From DSSM01 sp964484125 (lineage in GTDB: Bacteria > Bacteroidota > Ignavibacteria > Tepidaquicellales > Tepidaquicellaceae): DNA of 64,000 nt. The stretch covers positions 164,539-228,538 of the forward strand of contig CAZAEK010000002.1 of assembly GCA_964484125.1 (NCBI GenBank). Reading direction: 5' to 3'. Both the position numbers and the translations under genes were made by a program. This document shows, in pieces, positions 45,243 through 53,231 of the stretch. How positions within the stretch are numbered: the stretch's first letter is position 1; the number at the start of each line of letters is the position of its first letter. Below the pieces are notes generated by a model. The model had not been told where the DNA came from, searched no databases, and worked only from the letters and a program-made list of their open reading frames with translations.

Positions 45243-46313
45243 CTATTTGTTTTTCATTTTCAACAAACACATCTCGGATGAAAATCCCGGTCCTAAAGAG
45301 ATTAATAAACCATATCCATCTGTAAATCCATCGCTCAGAAATTTTTCCAATACATACAATACAGAAACACTTGACATATTTCCGAATTTTCTCAGTATTT
45401 CTCTGGAATTGAAAACCTTATCGGTATTTAAACCTAATGAGTCAATATATGCCTGAATAACTTTTGCTCCGCCCGGATGTGCTATGAAATTTTCTATGTC
45501 CGAAATTCCAATTCCATTATTTCTTAAAAAAGATTCAATATCAGGTTTTACATTATCTCTTACAATTGTCGGAATATCTTTTGAAAATACAACTTTAAAT
45601 CCGTCATCAAGAAATTCCCATCCCATTACATCTTCAGAATCATAATACAATCTGCTTTGAGAACTTAGTATTTCTACATCAAATTTAATATCAAATCTAT
45701 TCGAAGATTTATCTCCCGCTACTATAATACTTGCTATTCCGTCTGAAAATAAACTGGTAGCTACAAAATTGCTCTTGCTTAAATCATTTCTCCTGAAAGT
45801 CAGTGAACATAATTCCGCTGCAATAACCAGCACTATAGCATCAGGATTGGATTTCGCAATCATATTTGCTTTTGCTATTCCGCTCACACCTCCTGCACAA
45901 CCTAATCCCCATATCGGGTATCGGTTTATATTCGGATTCATTTTCAGTGAATTTACAATAGAAGCGTCCAAAGAAGGGGTACTCAATCCCGTAGTATTTA
46001 TAAAAATAATATCAGTTATCTCGTCTAACTTAAGTCCTGTTTCAGAAATATTTTCTTTTATTAATTCAATTGATTTTTTTAATGCGATTTCTCTGAACAG
46101 GTTATTCTTCAAAGAGAATGGATTATCTTTTTGAAAAAATTCAATCGGTATGCAAAAATTTCTTTCTTCGATACCTGAATTATCAAATACTTCCAGAAGT
46201 TTATCAATATTAGGATATACATCTTCAAACAAATATCCCGAATATTGCTTTGTATCACTCTGCTTTAATTTATGCTCAAATACTGCTTTTTTTATATTGA
46301 TTATTTTACTCAT
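45243..46313 (-). CDS. Type III polyketide synthase
   Basis: The 356-residue protein has the chalcone/stilbene-synthase thiolase fold. The catalytic triad is visible as C139 in WGLGCAGGVSG, H279 in FIAHPGGAKV and N312 in FGNMSSVSVLY. Such enzymes extend a starter acyl-CoA with malonyl-CoA and cyclise the product to a pyrone or resorcinol. The adjoining ICMT-family gene suggests an alkylpyrone-type product that is O-methylated and membrane-associated. The chain length cannot be read from sequence by eye. It is divergent from the APC permease. Confidence 0.9.
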   Translation of the reverse strand: MSKIINIKKAVFEHKLKQSDTKQYSGYLFEDVYPNIDKLLEVFDNSGIEERNFCIPIEFFQKDNPFSLKNNLFREIALKKSIELIKENISETGLKLDEITDIIFINTTGLSTPSLDASIVNSLKMNPNINRYPIWGLGCAGGVSGIAKANMIAKSNPDAIVLVIAAELCSLTFRRNDLSKSNFVATSLFSDGIASIIVAGDKSSNRFDIKFDVEILSSQSRLYYDSEDVMGWEFLDDGFKVVFSKDIPTIVRDNVKPDIESFLRNNGIGISDIENFIAHPGGAKVIQAYIDSLGLNTDKVFNSREILRKFGNMSSVSVLYVLEKFLSDGFTDGYGLLISLGPGFSSEMCLLKMKNK

Positions 46314-46428
46314 TGATTATTTTATTTTCTAAAACACAGCTTTAAGGTTATTAATTACAATTAAATTCTTATTCACTATGAAAGTACTGTTATACTAAAT
46401 ATTTATTTAATATAATTCATTTTCGGAA

Positions 46429-46457
46429 TTGAGTACATTACTCAAAATTGCTATATT
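46429..46457 (+). promoter_or_regulatory. Promoter of the APC permease overlapped by a perfect 17-bp dyad
   Basis: TTGAGT (46429-46434), 17 bases, TATATT (46452-46457) lies 30 bases before the permease start. The palindrome TTGAGTA-CAT-TACTCAA (46429-46445) covers the -35 and half the spacer, the classical position for a repressor operator. No regulator gene is adjacent. Confidence 0.5.
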
Positions 46458-46486
46458 AATTTTTTTGATAATTATACTGAGAATAG

Positions 46487-47854
46487 TTGAAAATTACCCC
46501 CAAACTCCGTCTATTCGATACCATTATGGTCGTTGTGAGTCTCGTCATTGGAATCGGAATCTTTCGCACTCCTGCAATCGTTGCTAAAGATACCGGCTCA
46601 CCGGAAATGTTCTTCCTCGCATGGCTTACCGGCGGATTCATCTGTCTCATTGGCGGACTTACTTTTGCTGAAATCGGAGCCCGTAAACCTTTTGCAGGCG
46701 GATTCTATAAAGTAGTATCCGAAGCTTATCACCCTGCATTTGCATTTATGATTAACTGGCTTGGTGTTATTATAACTGTCAGTGCTACCTTTGCCGCCGT
46801 TGCTTTTATTGCTTCAGAATATCTTATCAAATCAATAGGGGATTTCATTCCATTTATAAATTATCAATCACTGTCATCTGAGAACGGAATTAAAATTACT
46901 GCTTCAATTATTACTTTTTTTCTTTTTTTCATCAACTACATCGGCATTAAATCCGGTTCCCGTCTGCTCAATTTTATCACTGTTCTCAAAATTGCAATCA
47001 TTTTAATCTTCGCTGTTTCTGCTTTTTTCACATCCTCTCCGAATAAAGTTAGCACATCTACAGTAACTTCAAATGCAAATTTCATCTCTGCTTTATTCGG
47101 CTTCTTTATCGGATTGCGTGCAGTCTTTTTCACTGTCGGCGGCTATCAACTCACAACCAATCTCGCCGCTGATGTAATTGAACCCAAAAGAAATCTTCCT
47201 AAAGCTATTATAACAGGTGTTATCGCAGTAATTGCTTTATACCTGTTAATAAATATTGGTTATTATAAACTTCTCGGATTTAATGGTATTGCAAATTCAA
47301 ACCTCATCGCCGCAGATATGGCTGATATTATTTTCGGTTCAGCCGGAAGTAAGATAATCTCGATGGCTATCTTCATATCTGCCGCAGGTTTCCTGAATGC
47401 AACCATTTTGTATATTCCACGAACTTATCACGCTATGGCAGAGGATTGCATTATACCCGCAATATTTAAAAAAGTAAATCCGAAAACTCAGGTTCAGGAA
47501 TTTGTTTTAATATTTATGTTTATATTGATTTTATTTTTTACTTTCACACTTGGAAAGTTTGATAGTGTTCTTAATGTTATTATGTTTAATGATTCGCTTG
47601 TTATCGCAGTTACTGCTTCAACTCTTTTTATTTTCAGATATCGTTCATCCAAGGATAAAATCCAATTTGATGGATTTAAAACTCCTTTTTATCCTATACT
47701 TCCCGCAATATTTATTTTATTTCTTCTTATAGTGTCATTTTTCTCTTTCAAAGAAGATTTATTATCAGGATTATTGAGTTTGTTAGTTTTATCCCTCAGC
47801 TTTCCGCTCTTTTTTATTTTCAGATACATAAACAAAAAAAGGTTGCCAAATTAA
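46487..47854 (+). CDS. APC-family amino acid permease
   Basis: The 455-residue protein starts at TTG. It has about 12-13 transmembrane helices. The first carries VVVSLVIGIGIFRTPAIVAKDTGSP (about residues 15-39), the unwound Gly-rich TM1 of APC transporters, followed by WLTGGFICLIGGLTFAEIGARKPFAGGFYKVVSEAY. It resembles the LAT/basic amino-acid branch, but the substrate is not deducible. Its codons look somewhat richer in C-ending choices than its neighbours. It is divergent from the polyketide synthase and convergent with a T9SS gene. Confidence 0.88.
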   Translation: MKITPKLRLFDTIMVVVSLVIGIGIFRTPAIVAKDTGSPEMFFLAWLTGGFICLIGGLTFAEIGARKPFAGGFYKVVSEAYHPAFAFMINWLGVIITVSATFAAVAFIASEYLIKSIGDFIPFINYQSLSSENGIKITASIITFFLFFINYIGIKSGSRLLNFITVLKIAIILIFAVSAFFTSSPNKVSTSTVTSNANFISALFGFFIGLRAVFFTVGGYQLTTNLAADVIEPKRNLPKAIITGVIAVIALYLLINIGYYKLLGFNGIANSNLIAADMADIIFGSAGSKIISMAIFISAAGFLNATILYIPRTYHAMAEDCIIPAIFKKVNPKTQVQEFVLIFMFILILFFTFTLGKFDSVLNVIMFNDSLVIAVTASTLFIFRYRSSKDKIQFDGFKTPFYPILPAIFILFLLIVSFFSFKEDLLSGLLSLLVLSLSFPLFFIFRYINKKRLPN

Positions 47855-47871
47855 TTTAACAACCTTTTTTT
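47834..47871. terminator. Bidirectional terminator between permease and T9SS gene
   Basis: AAAAAAAGGTTG / CAACCTTTTTTT forms a 12-bp stem with a 14-base loop, including the permease stop codon. A/T-tracts on both strands suit convergent transcripts. Confidence 0.85.
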
Positions 47872-47890
47872 AAAAAATAAAAAGATAATG

Positions 47891-50752
47891 TTATTTCAGA
47901 ACTACCATTTTTCTGGTAAGTATAACATCCCTTGTTTCCAATGTGTAAAAATATACTCCTGAAGAAATATCCGAAGAATTAAATTCAATTAAATAAGAAC
48001 CAGGACTATAAGTTCCGTTAACTAATACTTTTATTTTTCTTCCTCTTACATCATATATATTAATTTTTACATCAGATTTTTCGCTGATATTGAACCTTAT
48101 ATTTGTTTTGGGATTAAATGGATTAGGATAGTTTTGTTCCAACTCATAAGTAAAGGGAATTTTTTCCTGTTCGACATAAGTTCCTGAAAATGCTATTGCA
48201 TTAACAGATTTATAATTAGTATTTCCAACCGCAGTTGCAAGAAAAGTTGTTGTATCATATTTCAGCAAAACACCATTTTGATTCCCGAGGCCTGAAAGTC
48301 CATAAAGATTTCCTTTGGTATCAAAAGCTATTGAAGGTGTTAAAGTAAATCCCGGATTATTTAAAAATTCCGCTTCAGCAGTTTCTTTATTTATTCTGTA
48401 TATTTTATTATTAAGAGATACACCATACATCTTACCATTCAAAGGGTTAATTGCGATGCTGTATAAATTTGAAATTCCTGTATTCCCAATATAAACTGTA
48501 TCATTACCGGAATATTTGTATAATTTCCCGTCTCTTTTGGCTAAATATAAAAGCCCATAATTATCATAATCTATTCCATATACTTCCCCAAGCGGTATAG
48601 TTAAATAAGGATAAGCATCACCTTCTTTAGCATTTATATTCAATAATGTTGTTGAGGTTGAACTTGAAATAAATCCGCGAACAAAATTATATTTTCTATC
48701 TATCGCTATTCCTCTGATTTCAGTGTATCCTGAATTTCCAATTACAGTTCCTGTTCCGCTATATTTATCGAGTTTTAAAAATACTCCCGATGATTGCTGG
48801 CCTGTTACTGCATACAATGTAGTATCAGAAGCTCTGAAAATGTTATAACTCTTGCCTGTAACAGGTATTAACTTCTGTCCTGAGTTTGTTTCAAGTAATA
48901 TGTTTTCCTTTTTAGTTATAGTTCCAAGATAAGATGGAGTAAACATCAGATTCAAAGTATAAGTCTGATTATATCCCAGTTTAATAGGGAAATTGATTAC
49001 TCCAGAATATGAGAAATCATTGTCAGTTGATGAAATTGAAGAAATCCTTAATGTATCACTTCCGAGATTACTCAGTTTAATCTGCTTATTTAAAGAGGTC
49101 CCTAAACCCAATGTCCCAAAATTTACAGTATCTATATCAGTTGCAAAGTAATTACCGCTGAAAGGTACCATCCTTATCATAGCTATCTGTGATGCCCAGG
49201 TATTAAGGCTTTTTTCCGCATATTGGGAAATCAACCAGATACTGTTCCTGTCTGATGGATCAACCCATATACCGTTATAATCACCCCATCTGTTTCTCCC
49301 ACTGCCAAATGTTTTTACATAATTACCTTTACCTTCCATAATTAATCTGCTGCCGGAAAGCTCTCCTGGTGGCATAGTACTTAATCTAGTAGTATAAAAA
49401 GCACCAATATATTCATTTAAACCAGAGCGTGAAAATGTTATTGCTACATTATTATCCTTATCAACTGTGATTGCGGGATAAAAATACCAGAAACCATCAG
49501 CACCCATTGCACCGTCTTCAAGTACCTGATTATTTGTAGTATTTATTTTTAAATATCTGACACTTGAATAAGCTCCGTTAGTACCGCTTTTTATCTGATG
49601 AGTGCAATATATATTTCCGTTGTAAAAAACCGGCTCGTTTCTGAAATCATCACCGCCACTTTCTATCAGTGTTTGGCTGCCTCCAAGTTGATTAGCACCC
49701 GGAGGGTCTGAATACTGCGTTACAGGAATATTCACAGCCGTCATCACCGGTTTGGTAACAGGATTCGAAATTTTAAATAATCCCATAAATGTACCCGGAT
49801 TATATGGGGCAGTAACCATTAAATAAAAATCACTTGAAACAGAGTAATGAATTGCGGGTCTGATACCAAAAGTTCTGTTTGAGAGATTACCCGGGTCTCT
49901 GATATCCCAGAAATCTGTCCAGACTACCTGTCCTGCAGTATTGTTATATAATTGGGATTTTTCCACTATTCTTACTCTCGAACCACTGAACCAACCTCCA
50001 AATGCAAACTGATTGGCAGTAATATATATTGCTTTATCGTCAAAACCAACTCCCTGATAATCACCCCAGCTGTTTGATGGAGTTGAACCATTAACATTTG
50101 ATGGCAAAGCCCAGTTATACCATATTCCTGTTGGGATTGAATCATCAGAAACTGATAAAAGAAAGTAACTTCGGTTATTAATATTATCAAGATGAAGCCA
50201 TACCATAATCCATCTGTTTGAAAAGTGGTCGTAGGATACTTTTGGATCAAATACAGAAACTCCCGGTGCAGTTCCTGCAAACCATGTATCTGCATCGAAG
50301 TTTTTAACAAGTTTTCCTGTTTTTTCAAATATTCTTATTCTACCATTATCTACTGTAATAATATGAGTTGGACCTGCGGCGATATATTGGTCTGGAGGTA
50401 TATAATTACCCGGGTCAAGAAAACCTTGAAAATTTTTAACAACCACCGGCTCAGTGTAACCTGACATATTATCAATAACTGAAATATCCTTTTTGAAATT
50501 TGACCCTTCTGGTGCTGATGGCTGAATTTTATTCATTTCAGATGGATATTTTTCGAACTTTATTTTATTTCTTAACGGTCGCCTGACTGTAGGTGGTAAA
50601 GGTAAATTATTAAATGGACTTAAAAAATTATTTGTATTAATAATGACACCTGAAGGAACTGAGCCCGATGCAGGTCCCTGGTAAAGAGACTGCGTAAATG
50701 ACTTTACCGGGAGAAAAAGTAATAAAATTAAAAAGCAAAATGAATATTTCAT
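47891..50752 (-). CDS. Large secreted beta-propeller protein with T9SS domain
   Basis: The 953-residue protein has a signal peptide (about 1-20). Residues about 110-535 look like a beta-propeller (VDNGRIRIFEKTGKLVKNF, RWGDYNGIWVDPSDRNSIWLISQYA). An ASPM/SPD-2/Hydin-type beta-sandwich follows (about 537-635, VNFGTLGLGTSLNKQIKLSN), then a second propeller-like region (about 638-865) with GIAIDRKYNF and SIAINPLNGKMYGVS. The T9SS domain at the C-terminus (NYPNPFNPKTNIRFNIS to ILTRKMVVLK) marks surface export. There is no evident catalytic motif. It is divergent from the next Ycf48-like gene. Confidence 0.8.
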   Translation of the reverse strand: MKYSFCFLILLLFLPVKSFTQSLYQGPASGSVPSGVIINTNNFLSPFNNLPLPPTVRRPLRNKIKFEKYPSEMNKIQPSAPEGSNFKKDISVIDNMSGYTEPVVVKNFQGFLDPGNYIPPDQYIAAGPTHIITVDNGRIRIFEKTGKLVKNFDADTWFAGTAPGVSVFDPKVSYDHFSNRWIMVWLHLDNINNRSYFLLSVSDDSIPTGIWYNWALPSNVNGSTPSNSWGDYQGVGFDDKAIYITANQFAFGGWFSGSRVRIVEKSQLYNNTAGQVVWTDFWDIRDPGNLSNRTFGIRPAIHYSVSSDFYLMVTAPYNPGTFMGLFKISNPVTKPVMTAVNIPVTQYSDPPGANQLGGSQTLIESGGDDFRNEPVFYNGNIYCTHQIKSGTNGAYSSVRYLKINTTNNQVLEDGAMGADGFWYFYPAITVDKDNNVAITFSRSGLNEYIGAFYTTRLSTMPPGELSGSRLIMEGKGNYVKTFGSGRNRWGDYNGIWVDPSDRNSIWLISQYAEKSLNTWASQIAMIRMVPFSGNYFATDIDTVNFGTLGLGTSLNKQIKLSNLGSDTLRISSISSTDNDFSYSGVINFPIKLGYNQTYTLNLMFTPSYLGTITKKENILLETNSGQKLIPVTGKSYNIFRASDTTLYAVTGQQSSGVFLKLDKYSGTGTVIGNSGYTEIRGIAIDRKYNFVRGFISSSTSTTLLNINAKEGDAYPYLTIPLGEVYGIDYDNYGLLYLAKRDGKLYKYSGNDTVYIGNTGISNLYSIAINPLNGKMYGVSLNNKIYRINKETAEAEFLNNPGFTLTPSIAFDTKGNLYGLSGLGNQNGVLLKYDTTTFLATAVGNTNYKSVNAIAFSGTYVEQEKIPFTYELEQNYPNPFNPKTNIRFNISEKSDVKINIYDVRGRKIKVLVNGTYSPGSYLIEFNSSDISSGVYFYTLETRDVILTRKMVVLK

Positions 50753-50836
50753 AATTATAATCTCAGATTATTTTAAAAAGAAATTGTCATAAAGAAATTT
50801 TACATTCAAGTTAAATTTTTTTATATAATTTTAGCA

Positions 50837-50866
50837 TTGCATTAAATAAGACAATTAAATTATATT
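50837..50866 (+). promoter_or_regulatory. Candidate promoter of the second Ycf48-like T9SS gene
   Basis: TTGCAT (50837-50842), 18 bases, TATATT (50861-50866) is a reasonable sigma-70 match. A second TATAAT at 50874-50879 lacks a good -35. Confidence 0.35.
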
Positions 50867-50892
50867 ATCATTTTATAATATATTATTTGTTA

Positions 50893-52233
50893 ATGAAATA
50901 TTTCTTTACATATATATTAATTTTGCTTTCTCTTTCAAAGCTCAATTCACAGTGGATACAGGTATCATCTCTGTCTAATGCTGGTATTTCGCCAAATATA
51001 TCTGTTGTTAATTCAAATATTGTATTTATTGCTGGCGGTCCGAATAGTTTACCTTTTGTTGCAAGGTCAACTAATGGAGGATTAAATTTCACTGTGTTAC
51101 CTGCTAATGGTTTGAATTTTGAGTTATATTCTGTTTGGGGACTTGATGAAAATACAATCTTTGTAGGTGATGGTGGCTCAGCGGGTGGGGCAGGTGGAAA
51201 TGCTAAAGTTTATAAAACTACAAATGCAGGCAATAATTGGATAAATATACTTTCAACCGGAGGTACATCCGGATTTATAAACGGAATAGTTTTTTCAAGA
51301 ACAAATCCACAAATTGGGATTATTCAAAGTGATCCTCCAACCGGGACAACTTACTGGATTGCCAAAACGACTAATGGAGGAATAAACTGGATAATTGATA
51401 ATCCTATGGCTTCCGGGGCTGCAGCAGCGCAAAATTCTGTCATTATTATTGACCAGAATTTCTATGGTTTTGGCTTAAATCAATCTCCTGCAAGAGTTGG
51501 TTTAACAACAAACGGTGGTTTTTCCTGGTCTTATATTCCATTGGTAGGTCTCAGTGGTTCAAGTAGCTTTATATCCGGTTTTGCTTTTAACACTGATAAA
51601 ATTCACGGTTTAGCTTCTAATAACACTACTTTAAATTCTATTTCACGGACCACTAACGGAGGTATTAACTGGTTTCAGCAGATTATTCCAAATTCTTCCT
51701 CTCCTTCAAGCTGTAATATTAAGTATGTTCCCGGAACGAATATATGCTATATCATTTTAGGAGGTGCTTCCGGGTCTCAATGTTTTAAAAGTACTAATAA
51801 TGGTGCAAACTGGACTACTTTAACAATGCCTCCAAACATAAATATTTCTCATTTTGATTTGGTAAAAACAGGAAATTTTATAACTGCCTATGCAGTGTCA
51901 AATACAGGTATTGTTCTGAAACTAACTGATAATATTACAAGTGTTGAGGAGTATAAACCTTATATTATATCAGAATATAAACTTTCTCAAAACTTCCCAA
52001 ATCCTTTTAACCCTTCAACAAATATTAATTATTCTGTTTACAAACCTGGATGGGTTAGAATTACTGTTTATAATATTTTAGGGGAAAGAGTATCAGTGAT
52101 AGTTGATCAATATAAAAAACAGGGGAACTATTCAGTTTTGTTTGACTCTGAAAATCTACCGGCAGGAATATATTTCTATACTATGATGATTAACGGTTTT
52201 TCGGAGACTAAAAAAATGATTATTAATAAATAA
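50893..52233 (+). CDS. Secreted Ycf48/BNR-like repeat protein with T9SS domain
   Basis: The start chosen is the ATG at 50893; a TTG two codons upstream (50887) would add only two residues ahead of the signal peptide. The 446-residue protein has a signal peptide (about 1-20, ending NSQ). It has recurring blades with KTTNAGNNW, KTTNGGINW, TTNGGFSW, RTTNGGINW and STNNGANW, as in BNR/Ycf48-like propellers. A T9SS domain (NFPNPFNPSTNINYSVY to SETKKMIINK) closes it. It is probably a paralogue of 43422-44666. Function is unknown. Confidence 0.8.
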   Translation: MKYFFTYILILLSLSKLNSQWIQVSSLSNAGISPNISVVNSNIVFIAGGPNSLPFVARSTNGGLNFTVLPANGLNFELYSVWGLDENTIFVGDGGSAGGAGGNAKVYKTTNAGNNWINILSTGGTSGFINGIVFSRTNPQIGIIQSDPPTGTTYWIAKTTNGGINWIIDNPMASGAAAAQNSVIIIDQNFYGFGLNQSPARVGLTTNGGFSWSYIPLVGLSGSSSFISGFAFNTDKIHGLASNNTTLNSISRTTNGGINWFQQIIPNSSSPSSCNIKYVPGTNICYIILGGASGSQCFKSTNNGANWTTLTMPPNINISHFDLVKTGNFITAYAVSNTGIVLKLTDNITSVEEYKPYIISEYKLSQNFPNPFNPSTNINYSVYKPGWVRITVYNILGERVSVIVDQYKKQGNYSVLFDSENLPAGIYFYTMMINGFSETKKMIINK

Positions 52234-52243
52234 GTTTAAAAAA

Positions 52244-52281
52244 AAGAGCTAATATGTAAATATATATACAAGTTAGCTCTT
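52244..52281. terminator. Bidirectional terminator between T9SS gene and lepB
   Basis: AAGAGCTAA / TTAGCTCTT is a perfect 9-bp stem flanked by an A-tract on the left and TAATAAAT on the right. It lies between convergent genes. Confidence 0.65.
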
Positions 52282-52305
52282 AATAAATAAAATTAATTAT
52301 AGTAT

Positions 52306-53211
52306 TTATCTTATTATTTGCATTATTCTTTCCCAGCGTATGGAACCTAAAAGTTCAAAGAACCTGGAAAATGGAATATCGGCATTCCATGACCAGTAAA
52401 TTACTAATGCTTCTCCTACTACATTTTCTACAGGCATAAATCCCCAGTATCTGCTATCGAGAGAATTGTTTCTGTTATCACCCATCATAAAAAGGTAATC
52501 TCTTTTAACAGTGTAATCGCCATTAATCAGTTCTGAGCCATCCACAATAACTTTATTTCCTTTTAATTCAATAGTACTTCCTTCCCTTAATACGAATGTT
52601 TTCCATCTTTCAAATGATAATGTGTCAATTTTAATTATATCACCTTTTTTTGGAATGCGTATCGGGCCATAGTTATCTTCATTATATCCTGAACCCGGAG
52701 GAAATATTCTTGGATTTGTAACGGTTGGAGGTTGGAGATTTCCGATAAACTTAGACTGAGGAGGATTAGGAAAGACTTTTCCGTTATTATATAATACCCT
52801 GTTAACTATTTGAATAGTGTCACCTGGTAGTCCTACACACCTTTTAATATAATTTAATACTTCAGGTGATTCAACCTGATCTCTTTCGCCCGGGAAATCG
52901 AAAACTATTACATCTCCAAGTTTAGGATCTTTAAATCCGGGAAGTTTTACATAAGGAAGTCTGATATTTGTAAAAGGTATATTTCTCGGAGTAGTTGCTC
53001 CGTAAGTAAATTTAGTAACAAGCAGAAAATCACCGACTAACAATGTATTCTCCATAGAGCCGGTAGGTATTCTATAAGCTTCAAACAGAAAAATTTTAAT
53101 AATAAATGCTGCTACTGCCGCATATACCAATGCATCGAAATATTCCTGAATTTTCGATTTCTTTTTTTTGCCCTTAGTGTTTAATTGATTTGATTCTTGT
53201 TTTTTATCCAA
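52306..53211 (-). CDS. lepB: Signal peptidase I
   Basis: LepB removes signal peptides at the outer face of the inner membrane. The 301-residue protein has a Lys-rich N-terminus and one helix (about 27-47), the catalytic Ser in IPTGSMENTLLVGD (S52), the catalytic Lys region YIKRCVGLPGDTIQ, and the conserved MGDNRNNSLDSRYWGFMP box near the C-terminal half. It lies 20 bases after lepA, forming the common lepA-lepB operon. It would process the many signal peptides in this window. Confidence 0.95.
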   Translation of the reverse strand: MDKKQESNQLNTKGKKKKSKIQEYFDALVYAAVAAFIIKIFLFEAYRIPTGSMENTLLVGDFLLVTKFTYGATTPRNIPFTNIRLPYVKLPGFKDPKLGDVIVFDFPGERDQVESPEVLNYIKRCVGLPGDTIQIVNRVLYNNGKVFPNPPQSKFIGNLQPPTVTNPRIFPPGSGYNEDNYGPIRIPKKGDIIKIDTLSFERWKTFVLREGSTIELKGNKVIVDGSELINGDYTVKRDYLFMMGDNRNNSLDSRYWGFMPVENVVGEALVIYWSWNADIPFSRFFELLGSIRWERIMQIIR

Positions 53212-53231
53212 TTTTGTTTTTTTAATTTAAT

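Noticed and set aside
45769..46134. 121-residue open frame on the plus strand inside the polyketide synthase gene
   Set aside because: Antisense shadow of a gene with a full catalytic triad.
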